The notes under the pieces: model-generated | The model's database searches: none | The model's input: only the letters and a program-made list of their open reading frames with translations | Told to the model about the DNA's origin: nothing | In this document: in pieces, positions 14,438 through 23,386 of the stretch | Layout of the letters: every line of letters starts with the position of its first letter | Position numbering within the stretch: the stretch's first letter is position 1 | Program-made: the position numbers and the translations under genes | Assembly: GCA_017550965.1 (NCBI GenBank) | Contig: JAFZNK010000296.1 | Location: 1-36,026, forward strand | Source of the DNA: Thermoguttaceae bacterium | GTDB taxonomy: Bacteria > Planctomycetota > Planctomycetia > Pirellulales > Thermoguttaceae | Direction of reading: 5' to 3' | DNA length: 36,026 nucleotides

Positions 14438-17047
14438 ATGAATTTTTTCAGGATATTAAAGGCTGTGGCAACATTATTTACGTTGGTCGCAATCGTCTTT
14501 TTCTTCAATGTAATGGTAGACGCGCGTGAAACGATCCCGTTTAACGACGGCTGGAGTTTTGCTTTAGTAGAGCCGGAAAACTATCGAGCCGAACCAATCA
14601 GAACTTTTAAAATGGGAGATCAGGTCCAATGCGAAAAAACGGGAGAAACTCGACCGGCGCGTCTCCCTCACGATTGGGCGATCGAACAAGCTTTTGATAA
14701 AAAATACAATACGAACACCGGCGCTTTACCGTGGCGCGGAGTCGGCGTTTATTCGAAGACTCTTTTTGTCGACTCCAAAGACGCGGATAAAAGGTTCGTT
14801 CTTAGTTTTGACGGTTGCATGGCGTTTCCGGAGGTTTTTGTTAATGGAACGTACGCCGGAGGTTGGGATTACGGATACCTTGGTTTTCAGGTAGACGTTA
14901 CTCCTTTTTTACGAAGCAATTCTGATAATACGATCGATGTGCGTTGCGACACGCGTGAACATCATTCTCGTTGGTATCCCGGCGCCGGTCTGTATCGTTC
15001 CGTCCAGTTGTTAAAATGTTCCCGTAAACTATGGCTTCCAGAAGGTTCCGTTTTTATTAAAACTCCGGAAGTCGAACCTGAAACAACGTCAAAAGGATCC
15101 TCCAAATTGAGCGTTGAAGTTACCCCGGAAGTCGCGGCAGAGTTAAAAGGAGTCGAGGCTGTTTTAGAGGTTGCCGATCCGACTGGAACAATAGTCTATT
15201 CGGAAAAGAAAACGCTTGATCTTGTTCCTAATTCTGAGAAAAACGAACGTTTGGATTCTCATAGTAAGTTCCCCGATTTTGAAGATCAGCCGGTTTGTTT
15301 TTGGAACGTTTCATTTGACGACGTTGCGCTTTGGGACGTCGATTCGCCCCGAATGTACACGGCTACGGTGAAGTTTTCCGAAGCCGACGGCGAAACGTTG
15401 GACGAACTTTCTTCGACGTTTGGTTTTCGCAAAATCGAGTGGACTGTCGACGACGGCTTTTACCTTAACGGGAGACGTTTGCAGTTAAAGGGCGTCGATT
15501 TGCATCACGATCAGGGGATCATAGGCGCCTGCGCCCATCCGACGGCGATTAGACGGCAACTTTCGATTATGCGCGATATGGGAGTAAACGCGATTCGTAC
15601 GAGCCACAATCCGAATTCGTCCGCATTTATGGACGCATGCGACGAAATGGGGTTCATTGTCTGGGACGAACTCTTTGATAAATGGGACGGAACAGCTGGG
15701 TTGCGTCCCGAGGACGATTTTTATCCTTTTGCAGAACGTCAGGCGCGTCGATTCGTTCGGCGCGATCGTAATCGTCCCAGCGTTTGCGCATGGTCCGTTG
15801 GGAACGAGATTTGGCAGGTGGAACGCAACGAAGTCGGTTCTTCAAATCCGGACGACGCAGCGAAAAAAAGAGTCGCGTGGGTGCATGACGTCGTTAAAAA
15901 GTACGATCCAACGCGATTGACGGGCATGGGATGTTTTGTGTCTGAAGTCATTGGGGACTATCCGCCAAAAATCGACGTGTTGGAACCTCTTGATATTTCC
16001 GGCTGGAATTATGGCGCCAAATATCGCGAAGCTCGCAAGAGTTTTCCCAAGACGCCGTTGGTTTACACGGAGTCCGCGTCGGCTTTTTCAACTCGAGGTT
16101 ATTACGATCCTTCATTTAAACGGCCGGACCGCAAGGACGTCTACGATAACGACGCGCTTCAAGTCGATAGTTTCGATCTTATTTCGGCCAATGGACCGCG
16201 CGATATTCCCGACGTCGATTTTGAGCGTATGGAAAAAGATCGTTACGTTGCCGGCGAGTTTGTCTGGACGGGATTCGATTATCTTGGAGAACCTGCTCCT
16301 TTTGAAAAGGAAGCGAAAAGCAGCTATTTTGGCGTCGTCGATTTATGCGGGACGCCGAAAGATCGTTTCTATCTCTATCGAAGTTACTGGAACGACGCCG
16401 TTCTTACCGTGCATATTTTGCCGCATTGGAATTGGGAGGGTCGCGAGGGACAAAATACGCCCGTCTACGTATATACAAACGGTGATTCCGCAGAGCTGTT
16501 CTTAAACGGCAAGTCGTTGGGGAGAAAGTCAAAAGATACGAAACGAACGCTTGAAAAACCGCGCGACGTTGATTTTGATCTTGCCGACTATTATTGGATT
16601 GTCGACAAATACCGTCTTCGATGGGAAAACGTCCCTTACGAGCCGGGCGTTTTGGAAGTCGTTGCGTATAAAGAAGGCGCTGAAATCGGTCGCGCCGTTT
16701 GTAAAACAGCTGGAAAAACCGCCTGTTTACGGTTAATTCCGGAAAAGGAACGCTTTGAGAACGACGACGATCTTGTCTATGTCAACATTGAAGCGGTTGA
16801 CGCCGATGGGACTCTTTGTCCCACCGACATGATGAAATTCAGCGCGCGCGTCGAGGGATCCGCAACCCTTGTCGGCATTTCTAACGGCAATCCAATAGAC
16901 TATGATTCGTTTGCCGATTCGACGCATTCCCTTTTCTATGGAAAGGCTACGCTTGTTCTGAGAAGCGGCGAGGGAGGACAGAAAGTTCGTTTAGTTGTTT
17001 CCGCCGACGGCTTGCCTGATTCGACGCTCGAAATTGAAGTCCAATAA
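14438..17047 (+). CDS. Secreted GH2 beta-galactosidase-type glycosidase
   Basis: 869 residues from the ATG at 14438, which has AAGGA eight bases upstream and begins a signal peptide (hydrophobic residues about 9-26). GH2 domains follow in order: jelly-roll sugar-binding domain (LPHDWAIEQAFD, GVYSKTLFV, VFVNGTYAGGWDYGY, SRWYPGAGLYRSV), Ig-like domain, and TIM barrel (GVDLHHDQG, IRTSHNPNSSAFMDACDEMG, WSVGNEIWQ with acid/base Glu457, PLVYTESASAFSTRG with nucleophile Glu545). Two more beta modules follow, the first with VYTNGDSAELFLNGKSLG as in DUF4982-type regions. This layout is typical of gut beta-galactosidases and related GH2 exo-enzymes; galactoside specificity is likely but not certain. 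It is divergent from the 693-aa hydrolase gene and convergent with the SGNH hydrolase gene. Confidence 0.92.
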   Translation: MNFFRILKAVATLFTLVAIVFFFNVMVDARETIPFNDGWSFALVEPENYRAEPIRTFKMGDQVQCEKTGETRPARLPHDWAIEQAFDKKYNTNTGALPWRGVGVYSKTLFVDSKDADKRFVLSFDGCMAFPEVFVNGTYAGGWDYGYLGFQVDVTPFLRSNSDNTIDVRCDTREHHSRWYPGAGLYRSVQLLKCSRKLWLPEGSVFIKTPEVEPETTSKGSSKLSVEVTPEVAAELKGVEAVLEVADPTGTIVYSEKKTLDLVPNSEKNERLDSHSKFPDFEDQPVCFWNVSFDDVALWDVDSPRMYTATVKFSEADGETLDELSSTFGFRKIEWTVDDGFYLNGRRLQLKGVDLHHDQGIIGACAHPTAIRRQLSIMRDMGVNAIRTSHNPNSSAFMDACDEMGFIVWDELFDKWDGTAGLRPEDDFYPFAERQARRFVRRDRNRPSVCAWSVGNEIWQVERNEVGSSNPDDAAKKRVAWVHDVVKKYDPTRLTGMGCFVSEVIGDYPPKIDVLEPLDISGWNYGAKYREARKSFPKTPLVYTESASAFSTRGYYDPSFKRPDRKDVYDNDALQVDSFDLISANGPRDIPDVDFERMEKDRYVAGEFVWTGFDYLGEPAPFEKEAKSSYFGVVDLCGTPKDRFYLYRSYWNDAVLTVHILPHWNWEGREGQNTPVYVYTNGDSAELFLNGKSLGRKSKDTKRTLEKPRDVDFDLADYYWIVDKYRLRWENVPYEPGVLEVVAYKEGAEIGRAVCKTAGKTACLRLIPEKERFENDDDLVYVNIEAVDADGTLCPTDMMKFSARVEGSATLVGISNGNPIDYDSFADSTHSLFYGKATLVLRSGEGGQKVRLVVSADGLPDSTLEIEVQ

Positions 17048-17076
17048 CCGGACAGGCGTTGACGTCGGCGCTATTG

Positions 17077-17121
17077 AAAACGACGTTTCAGAAGGAAAAC
17101 ACAGCGCTGAAACGTCGTTTT
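17077..17121. terminator. Bidirectional rho-independent terminator
   Basis: A perfect 15-bp inverted repeat, AAAACGACGTTTCAG (17077-17091) and CTGAAACGTCGTTTT (17107-17121), with a 15-base loop. Terminal A and T tracts serve both strands. It lies between the convergent GH2 and SGNH genes. Confidence 0.88.
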
Positions 17122-17143
17122 TGGGGCGCGTTCGCATCTGCGC

Positions 17144-18754
17144 TTAGAAGGAAAGACCTTCCGCGTTTTCAAAGGAGAAAGAAGTCGCCCATTGCCAATA
17201 AGTATGGTCGACTCGAGAGACAAGAATGTTCAGACCTTCTTTCAAATCGACTTCAAGTTCGTCTTTCGCCTTGATATGTCGCGGCGAGAGCGTGTCGAAG
17301 TAAATCTCTTTGCCGTTGAGATAAATTGTTTCAATAGCCGTCGTGCTGAATCCTTCGGAGTTTAGTTTCAGCGTGCAACGTTGCGCTTTGGGACTCCTGA
17401 TATAGCGGACGACGTACGCTCCTTCAAAGGCGTTTGCCGGGGAAATAATTGATATGTCAACAGCGTTTGGATTGTTTGCCCCCGTCTTAAATTGAGTGGG
17501 GAAATACATCGTCCAGGATAATTTTTGACCGTCTATTGGCGATTCGAACGATTCTTTTAGGGGGTCTTTGCCGTCAAGCGTCGCTTGATCGATTTCTGTA
17601 AAAGCCTTGTCTTTCGGATAATTTTCGGGCGTTGAAAAAGACGCTCCGTCTGCAAGGACGAAGCCGGTCGCGACAAAATACGGGGCGTTGAGACGTAAAA
17701 CTCGTTCTATAGAGCCAATTTGAACGTCAAGATCAGCGGGCAAGTCCGCCGTCGAACCTGATAATTCGACGATAAACTGTCCGGAGGCGTCCGTCTTCTT
17801 TACCGCGTTTATTTGTAAATTGCCGCTGGTTTTGATTTCCACAGCGTCGGCGCTTACGGCTTCGGGAATACCGCGCGTATTAACAACGACGTTGAAAAAG
17901 ATTTTATCGATGTTAAAGACGTCAACCTGCGTTTTATCGCAAACGGTAAGCGACATGCCGGGCGAGGTAAAGTCTCGTATTTCCGGGGATATTTTCGTTT
18001 CGTAATATTTTTGTGCAACGTTGTCTAAACCGAGTCCTTTCAAAAACGACCAGGACATAACCTGATGGCCGAATTGATTCGGATGGACAAAATCGAGCGT
18101 GAATCGAAAATCTGGATCAAGAAGACGAACGCTGTTCACAAAACGCTTAAATTCCGCCCGCGTATCTTCGAATTCGCAATTCGTCTCGATTGCCACCTCC
18201 TCGATAATACTGGCAAAACGATCCATTAGAACGTTTTTGAAGGCATAATCTTCCTCGGTGAGCATCGTCGGAGGGGTCAGCACAATCCGTTTGACGTTGG
18301 GAACGCGTTTACGAAGATCGTCGATAAGACTGACGTATTCTTTTTTCCATGAAGCGAAACCCTCTTCGTCAGATTTGATAGAAGGCTGAAGCGCGTCGTT
18401 CATACCAAGATGAACCAAAATCGTATCGGCGCCTTTGTCGAACTCTTCTTTGACAAATATTCCTTCGATATCAAGACGCTGATTATTTTCGTAAGAGTTG
18501 GCGATAATGTTTCGCCAACTGAAAATCGTTTGTCCGCTTCCGCCAAGGGGAACAAATTCGACGTCGCTATTTGCTTCGGAAAGCGCGGCTCTGATTTCGT
18601 GCGTAAAGCCATAGGGTAAATTCATGGAGTGCCCTGTAATACTGTCGCCGACGACAACGACGCGTTCCGCTGCGAACGACGCGCAAACGCCCAAACATAA
18701 GACGCAAGAGAGCGTTCCGACGAATAGAAGAGAGTATACTTTTTTAAGCGTCAT
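17144..18754 (-). CDS. Secreted SGNH/GDSL hydrolase (putative carbohydrate esterase)
   Basis: 536 residues from the ATG at 18754, which has TGAGGA eight bases upstream; an in-frame start at 18826 would put a long non-signal stretch before the signal peptide. After the signal peptide (residues 1-29) the SGNH blocks appear: VGDSITGHS with nucleophile Ser38, GGSGQTIFSW (Gly oxyanion residue), HLGMNDA with Asn119, and DFVHPNQFGH with Asp221 and His224. The C-terminal half (about 250-536) is beta-rich with an SWTMYFPT segment and no domain that I recognise. Such enzymes commonly remove acetyl groups from polysaccharides, which fits the GH2 and GH51 neighbours. The acetyl-esterase role is inference. 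Confidence 0.88.
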   Translation of the reverse strand: MTLKKVYSLLFVGTLSCVLCLGVCASFAAERVVVVGDSITGHSMNLPYGFTHEIRAALSEANSDVEFVPLGGSGQTIFSWRNIIANSYENNQRLDIEGIFVKEEFDKGADTILVHLGMNDALQPSIKSDEEGFASWKKEYVSLIDDLRKRVPNVKRIVLTPPTMLTEEDYAFKNVLMDRFASIIEEVAIETNCEFEDTRAEFKRFVNSVRLLDPDFRFTLDFVHPNQFGHQVMSWSFLKGLGLDNVAQKYYETKISPEIRDFTSPGMSLTVCDKTQVDVFNIDKIFFNVVVNTRGIPEAVSADAVEIKTSGNLQINAVKKTDASGQFIVELSGSTADLPADLDVQIGSIERVLRLNAPYFVATGFVLADGASFSTPENYPKDKAFTEIDQATLDGKDPLKESFESPIDGQKLSWTMYFPTQFKTGANNPNAVDISIISPANAFEGAYVVRYIRSPKAQRCTLKLNSEGFSTTAIETIYLNGKEIYFDTLSPRHIKAKDELEVDLKEGLNILVSRVDHTYWQWATSFSFENAEGLSF

Positions 18755-18832
18755 GGATTGTTTCCTCAAATAACGGGGGATAAACGTGCTTTTTGAGTTC
18801 GTTAGAAACTCGTTGGTTTTGAACAACGTTAT

Positions 18833-18861
18833 AGTCTAGTTTATCCGGAATGCGTTTTCAA
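18833..18861 (-). promoter_or_regulatory. Candidate promoter of the SGNH hydrolase gene
   Basis: On the minus strand TTGAAA (18861-18856) and TAGACT (18838-18833) are 17 bases apart. A TATAAC overlaps just downstream. The leader would be about 70 bases. Confidence 0.5.
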
Positions 18862-19156
18862 GCGAATAGGCGTTAATTTGCCTTGGTTAAGATTGGACGC
18901 TTGATATTGAGATAAGTCTAGGATGCGCTAATTGTCGGGTGAGAATGGATAATGATTGCCCCGCGTCTGTTATTTCGTTATGTAGCTCTCCAGCTATTGA
19001 TCGTCTTTATGGCGAGACGTAACAGGCGTTTTCATGATCCTTCTCGGAGCTCGTTATAGACTTGTAATTTCGTTTGGGATTTAAACCGGATGTGTTCTTT
19101 TGGGACGGCTTTGTTATATGTCGACAAAAAAAGATGGTTTTTTTATTCGCCAGCGA

Positions 19157-19162
19157 TATAAT
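19157..19162 (+). promoter_or_regulatory. Probable -10 element of the nitroreductase gene
   Basis: A perfect TATAAT lies 75 bases before the chosen start codon; the -35 about 16 bases upstream (TGGTTT) is poor. The downstream in-frame ATG at 19162 overlaps this element and so is unlikely to be the start. Confidence 0.4.
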
Positions 19163-19236
19163 TGCGGACGTTAGGTGTTGGCGCCATGCGCCATATTGGT
19201 TCCGTCCCTAGTTCGATAGTATTTGAAAGAGTCGTC

Positions 19237-19758
19237 ATGAAATTAGAAACGTTAAACAGCATGAAAGAACGCAGAAGCGTTCGAGGATATAAACCTGAAC
19301 AGATCAAGGACGAGGAGCTGAACGCCGTCCTGGAATCTGGCGTCTACGCCCCGTCCGGACATGGATTTCAGTCGGCAAAGCTTGTCGTCGTTCAAGATAA
19401 AGAGACGCGAGATTTGTTGTCGTCTCTTAATGCAAAAGTTTTGGGCGTCGATAGCGATCCCTTTTATGGAGCTCCAACGATCGTTGTTGTCTTTGCCGAC
19501 AAAAATAGACCGACTTATGTTGAAGACGGCGCCCTTGCGCTTGGAAATATGATGCTTGCCGCTTACGCAGTCGGACTTGGATCTTGTTGGATTCACCGTG
19601 CAAAAGAAGTCTTCTCCGGTGAAACTGGAAAAACGTTAATGAAGAAATGGGGCGTTTCCGACGATTATGTCGGAATCGGTCATTGCGCGTTGGGATATGC
19701 CTCCAATCCGGCGCCTGAACCCGCGCCGCGCAAACCGGGGAACATCGTTCGTGTCTGA
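19237..19758 (+). CDS. Small nitroreductase-family flavoprotein
   Basis: 173 residues from the ATG at 19237, with GAAAGAG about five bases upstream. The N-terminal MKERRSVRGY is the phosphate-binding Arg cluster for FMN; GVYAPSGHGFQSAKLVVVQD matches the APSxxNxQPW region; GLGSCWIHRAKEVF and GIGHCALGYA are the C-terminal FMN-binding strands. Family members are cytoplasmic, FMN-dependent NAD(P)H reductases of nitro compounds, quinones or other acceptors; this short form is common in anaerobes. It is monocistronic by position, convergent with the 761-aa gene. Physiological substrate unknown. Confidence 0.9.
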   Translation: MKLETLNSMKERRSVRGYKPEQIKDEELNAVLESGVYAPSGHGFQSAKLVVVQDKETRDLLSSLNAKVLGVDSDPFYGAPTIVVVFADKNRPTYVEDGALALGNMMLAAYAVGLGSCWIHRAKEVFSGETGKTLMKKWGVSDDYVGIGHCALGYASNPAPEPAPRKPGNIVRV

Positions 19759-19793
19759 TTACCAGATCGCACGTAATGATTAATCAGGAAATT

Positions 19794-19828
19794 GGCTCGC
19801 GCTTGACGTCGTCTGACGAACGCGAGCC
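19794..19828. terminator. Hairpin between convergent genes
   Basis: GGCTCGCG (19794-19801) pairs with CGCGAGCC (19821-19828) around a 19-base loop. It lies 35 bases past the nitroreductase stop and 20 bases past the stop of the opposing gene. The flanks are only moderately T-rich. Confidence 0.5.
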
Positions 19829-19848
19829 GATTCGCTCTCTCATTCTTT

Positions 19849-22134
19849 CTATCTGGTTTTAATTTCAATAGACGCTTTGCCCGTCGAGTGGAATTTAAAG
19901 AAGAACGTTTTTGATTCTTTGTCCCATCTTGTTTCGTCCGGGACGTTTCCGTTTATTGTTATTGACGTTGGTTCCGCGTCCAGTTTCAATAGAGAAATCG
20001 CCTCGATTTCAGAAGGCGACGTCGCTTCTATTACAACTGTTTTTTCACCGTCGTTTTGTTCGAGCGATTCAATACGACAACTGGAAGCCAGAACTGCGGG
20101 AGCTGCAGAAGTTACGCGATTCAAGTCAAGTAGCCAGACTCTTTCGCCCGGTTGAACGACCGCTTGATCAACGACGTTAAGGGAGGCGTCAAAAAGATTA
20201 ACAAAGCTGCCGTTAAGAACCAGCGGCTCGTCTGATATCGATTCTGTCATTGTCGCGCCCAGAAGGTAAGGACCGCGACGCTTCAAAAAGTAGTTGCGCT
20301 CGACGAAGTCAAGTCCGACGTCTTTACTTGCGTTAGCGACGATTTCTCTAATCTCATCCGCGTTTTGGGACGACCGCGTGTAATAAGCGGGGCGCTTTCT
20401 CTCAACGTAGACCCAGCCCGATCCATACTTATATTTTCCGGTCGATTGACCCGGATTTAAACCTAAACTGGTAAGCAGATGATCGCCGGGCGTTTGAAAA
20501 GAAGGCGTCGATTCGTTCCACCAATCGTGCGCTTGATTATACGCGTCTTTTTCGGAATCTACAAAAATCAACGCGCCGCCTCGAAAAACCCAGTCGGAGA
20601 GAACGGCGTGTAAGCCGGGCGACGAAGGTTTTTGATAATCGTAACTTAGAAGAAGGATCTTATATTGATCAAGGTATCCGGGGAATCGCATAACGTTGTC
20701 CAGGACGGGAACGTCGACGGGGATTCCGTGTTTGATTAGAGGGACGGAAAGACCGAGGAAATCCGCAAGAACTGAGATTTCTTTTCGCGTCGGTTTGGTT
20801 GGATCGTCAAGATTGTCGACGGCGCACGCAGACGCCGTGGGATTAGCTCGTTGGAACATCGCCGAGTCCGCCAAGAGCGTTCCGATTCCTTCTGTCGCGC
20901 CGCGATTCTCGCTTTTTTCATTGATTGCTTGCGCGTCTAGCCATTCGACTTCAGATTGATTCATATCCCGAAGTTGTTGAAAGACCAGACTCAGCGTAGA
21001 AGCATAGTCATGAGGAATCGTCGTCGCTTCGGGCGATCCTGCCGGAAAAGAACCTAAAAAGACTCGACTTGGCCATGGCGCGACTTCGTAATAACATGAA
21101 CCGGAGCGCATCAAAGAAGCGACTAGCGTGCAAAGATAGTTGGTTCGATAGTCGTTCCAGTCGTAGCGAGGATTGTCTTCAACGGGATCGTTGAGATAGT
21201 AGACGCGTTTGCCCGTGTTTCTCGTCATTTCTTGCATAACGCCGTATTCAAGCAGACCGATTTCAAAAGTTCTTTCCGCAAATACTCCGTTGTAAAAATT
21301 GCCGAATCGGGAGGTTCCAGTCCAAATCTGGGCGATGAGACCGTCTATTCCCGGAAGGTCAAGAAGCGACGATTCGGGACTTACCATTTGGATTTGAGCG
21401 TAACTTAGAAGACTGTGCGTCGCAACGTAAACTTTTAGGGGGCGGTCATATGTCTTCAGAGAGTATTCTTTGAGACTGGCGGCGACGCGATCTAACGCGC
21501 GACGATAAAGATATTGCTTGAGCTTTGAGGCGCGATATTGCGCGTCGCAACTTGAATCGGGACGAACGAACTCTTCGTCGTAAAACATTTTCCATTCGCG
21601 TTGGAACGATTTTCCAAATCCTGTAAACGCCCAGAATTCCGGTTCTTCAAGATAGATTTCGTCAACGCCCGCGTCCACGACCTTGCGGAGACGAGTTTCA
21701 AGATAATCGGTGAAAGCGACGCTTGGCGAAAGGTACGGGGTAGCGGGATCATGTTGCATTCTCTGATCGTCCGCTAGAACTTGAGCGTCGTCCCAGTGGT
21801 CGACTCCGTCGTATTTTCCATCAAGGTATTCGCCATAACCTCCCCACGCGATTCCCGTCATAACGGCGATTTTTGACCCGCTCTTCTCGCGCCAATCTTT
21901 AATGCCGTCTATGTCGGAGTCGGAAACGCCGTATACCATCACCGTATCCGTTTTTAAATCATAACGCGGGTTGTACGGACCTGCTTGTTGATACGACGTG
22001 CGTCCCTCAGAACGATCTGTAATAAGATTAGGGGATGGTGGAGACGACTGGGAAAAAGTCAATCGACATGAAATAAACGTCCACGTCAAGACGACCAGAA
22101 GAAAACGACGAAAATAAAAATTAGAAAACGACAT
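19849..22134 (-). CDS. Large secreted protein, putative GH42-like glycoside hydrolase of unrecognised family
   Basis: 761 residues with a signal peptide (hydrophobic 10-28). A barrel-like region covers about 45-400: TDTVMVYGVSDSDIDGI, a KIAVMTGIAWGGYGEYLDG strand, VDEIYLEEPEFWAFTGFG (glutamates at the usual acid/base position at the end of a strand), LKVYVATHSLLSY, and GSCYYEVAPWPSRVF, whose Glu is a candidate nucleophile. From about 450 a Rossmann-like module (VPVLDNVMRFPGYLDQYKIL, then VFRGGALIFVD) resembles the trimerisation domain of GH42. A beta domain ends the protein. No CAZy family could be assigned. No strong Shine-Dalgarno precedes the ATG. It is upstream of, and divergent from, a tRNA gene. 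Confidence 0.7.
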   Translation of the reverse strand: MSFSNFYFRRFLLVVLTWTFISCRLTFSQSSPPSPNLITDRSEGRTSYQQAGPYNPRYDLKTDTVMVYGVSDSDIDGIKDWREKSGSKIAVMTGIAWGGYGEYLDGKYDGVDHWDDAQVLADDQRMQHDPATPYLSPSVAFTDYLETRLRKVVDAGVDEIYLEEPEFWAFTGFGKSFQREWKMFYDEEFVRPDSSCDAQYRASKLKQYLYRRALDRVAASLKEYSLKTYDRPLKVYVATHSLLSYAQIQMVSPESSLLDLPGIDGLIAQIWTGTSRFGNFYNGVFAERTFEIGLLEYGVMQEMTRNTGKRVYYLNDPVEDNPRYDWNDYRTNYLCTLVASLMRSGSCYYEVAPWPSRVFLGSFPAGSPEATTIPHDYASTLSLVFQQLRDMNQSEVEWLDAQAINEKSENRGATEGIGTLLADSAMFQRANPTASACAVDNLDDPTKPTRKEISVLADFLGLSVPLIKHGIPVDVPVLDNVMRFPGYLDQYKILLLSYDYQKPSSPGLHAVLSDWVFRGGALIFVDSEKDAYNQAHDWWNESTPSFQTPGDHLLTSLGLNPGQSTGKYKYGSGWVYVERKRPAYYTRSSQNADEIREIVANASKDVGLDFVERNYFLKRRGPYLLGATMTESISDEPLVLNGSFVNLFDASLNVVDQAVVQPGERVWLLDLNRVTSAAPAVLASSCRIESLEQNDGEKTVVIEATSPSEIEAISLLKLDAEPTSITINGNVPDETRWDKESKTFFFKFHSTGKASIEIKTR

Positions 22135-22204
22135 GAGATTCTAGACTTTAGGGGTGAAAACCAACGAAAAAACTCAAGGAAAAATATTTCCATAGATTTC
22201 AAAT

Positions 22205-22284
22205 CTGGCGACTCCTGAGAATCAGGCGTTGTTGCCAGACATGCCCGCTTGTTCTCAGACCTACTACTCGGATCGATCTGAGAA
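22205..22284. other. Cluster of inverted repeats upstream of the tRNA
   Basis: TCTGGC/GCCAGA (22205-22210 and 22234-22239) enclose a small CCTGA-GAA-TCAGG hairpin (22214-22226), and TTCTCAGA/TCTGAGAA (22252-22259 and 22277-22284) follows. It lies between the start of the minus-strand hydrolase gene and the tRNA promoter and may be a regulatory site or leader structure for that gene. Confidence 0.3.
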
Positions 22285-22309
22285 TGGACGAATAAATAAA
22301 CTCAACCTC

Positions 22310-22336
22310 TTGAAAATATCAAAGACACGTTATAAT
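22310..22336 (+). promoter_or_regulatory. Promoter of the tRNA gene
   Basis: TATAAT at 22331-22336 lies 11 bases before the first base of the tRNA; TTGAAA at 22310-22315 could be the -35 with a short 15-base spacer. Confidence 0.55.
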
Positions 22337-22347
22337 AAACGACGTTT

Positions 22348-22420
<73 letters not shown>

Positions 22421-22424
22421 TTTC

Positions 22425-22460
22425 GCCCTTTTTGCGTTGCTTCGTGAAAAGGGCTTTTTT
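22425..22460 (+). terminator. Rho-independent terminator after the tRNA
   Basis: GCCCTTTT (22425-22432) pairs with AAAAGGGC (22447-22454), followed by six T at 22455-22460. Confidence 0.9.
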
Positions 22461-22496
22461 ATTACGGCTGATTGAAGTTTAAACAGGAGAGGAAGG

Positions 22497-23318
22497 ATGT
22501 CAATAGGAGACAACGGTCGTCCGGTGGCTGCGATAACGGGCGCGTCGAGCGGATTTGGGAAAATCTACGCGAAACGGTTAGCTTCCGAGGGATACGATCT
22601 TCTGCTCGTTGCTCGTCGCGAAGAAAAACTTCTTGAAACGACGAAGGAGATTAAACAGGAGCGCGACGTTGAAATCGAAACGATTTCGGCGGATCTTTCT
22701 GTTTTGGACGACATTATTCGCGTAGAACGTCGTCTTGAATCGATTCCTTCGTTGCGGTACTTAATCAACAACGCCGGCTTCGGCGGCAATCAAAAGTTTC
22801 CCGACGTATTTATCGACGTCGAGACAAAAATGGTGTTGACGCACTGTCTTGCGCCAATGCGTTTATGTCGCGCGGCGCTCGTCCCTATGAAGGCGCAAGG
22901 AAAGAAACGAGACGCGGGATATATCATTAACGTTTCTTCTGTGTCTGGTTTTCTTGCGGGTGAAGGCGCGGCGGATTACACGGCGACAAAAGCGTATTTG
23001 ATTACTTTTTCTAAATCGCTTCAATGCGACGTCGGGCGATTCGGCGTGCGCGTTCAAGCGCTTTGTCCCGGTTTTGCTCGGACGGGTTTTCACGACGCGG
23101 AAACGATGCGTTACTCCAATTTGAAAGAAACTGTTCCCAATTTTCTTTGGCAGCGCGCGGACCGCGTTGTCGACGCGTCTTTGCGCTCCCTGCGTCGCCC
23201 GTTTCGTCCTAACGTCGTTTGTATTCCGACAATTGTCTATAAAATTGCGGGATATTTCGGCTCCAGTTGGCTTTTTGCGCCGTTGCGGATTTTACTCTCA
23301 CGTGGAACTATTCGATGA
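22497..23318 (+). CDS. Short-chain dehydrogenase/reductase (SDR family)
   Basis: 273 residues, preceded by AGGAGAGGAAGG directly before the ATG. The classical SDR motifs are present: TGASSGFG (residues 14-21) for the dinucleotide, INNAGFGG, the catalytic Ser in INVSSVSG, and the YTATK Tyr-Lys pair, followed by PGFARTGF. The Arg pair in VARREEK after the second strand suggests NADPH preference. The C-terminal hydrophobic stretch (SSWLFAPLRILL) resembles the membrane-associated acyl or steroid-type SDRs such as YqjQ/DltE-like members. The substrate is unknown. It follows the tRNA and is convergent with the sugar isomerase-like gene. Confidence 0.93.
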   Translation: MSIGDNGRPVAAITGASSGFGKIYAKRLASEGYDLLLVARREEKLLETTKEIKQERDVEIETISADLSVLDDIIRVERRLESIPSLRYLINNAGFGGNQKFPDVFIDVETKMVLTHCLAPMRLCRAALVPMKAQGKKRDAGYIINVSSVSGFLAGEGAADYTATKAYLITFSKSLQCDVGRFGVRVQALCPGFARTGFHDAETMRYSNLKETVPNFLWQRADRVVDASLRSLRRPFRPNVVCIPTIVYKIAGYFGSSWLFAPLRILLSRGTIR

Positions 23319-23320
23319 AA

Positions 23321-23358
23321 ACGATCCCGTTAAGCGGTATCCAACTTAACGGGATCGT
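23321..23358. terminator. Bidirectional terminator hairpin
   Basis: ACGATCCCGTTAAG (23321-23334) and CTTAACGGGATCGT (23345-23358) form a perfect 14-pair stem around a ten-base loop, immediately after the SDR stop and 28 bases past the stop of the opposing gene. Four T follow on the minus strand and a T-rich stretch on the plus strand. Confidence 0.82.
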
Positions 23359-23386
23359 CGTTTGTATTGTGGAGCAAAACGATCAA

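Larger units (their letters stand above)
18755..19236. other. 482-base divergent intergenic region
   Basis: It lies between the SGNH gene (minus) and the nitroreductase gene (plus). A promoter for the former is visible at 18833-18861 and a -10 for the latter at 19157-19162. The middle part has no convincing reading frame, RNA gene or strong hairpin. Confidence 0.55.
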
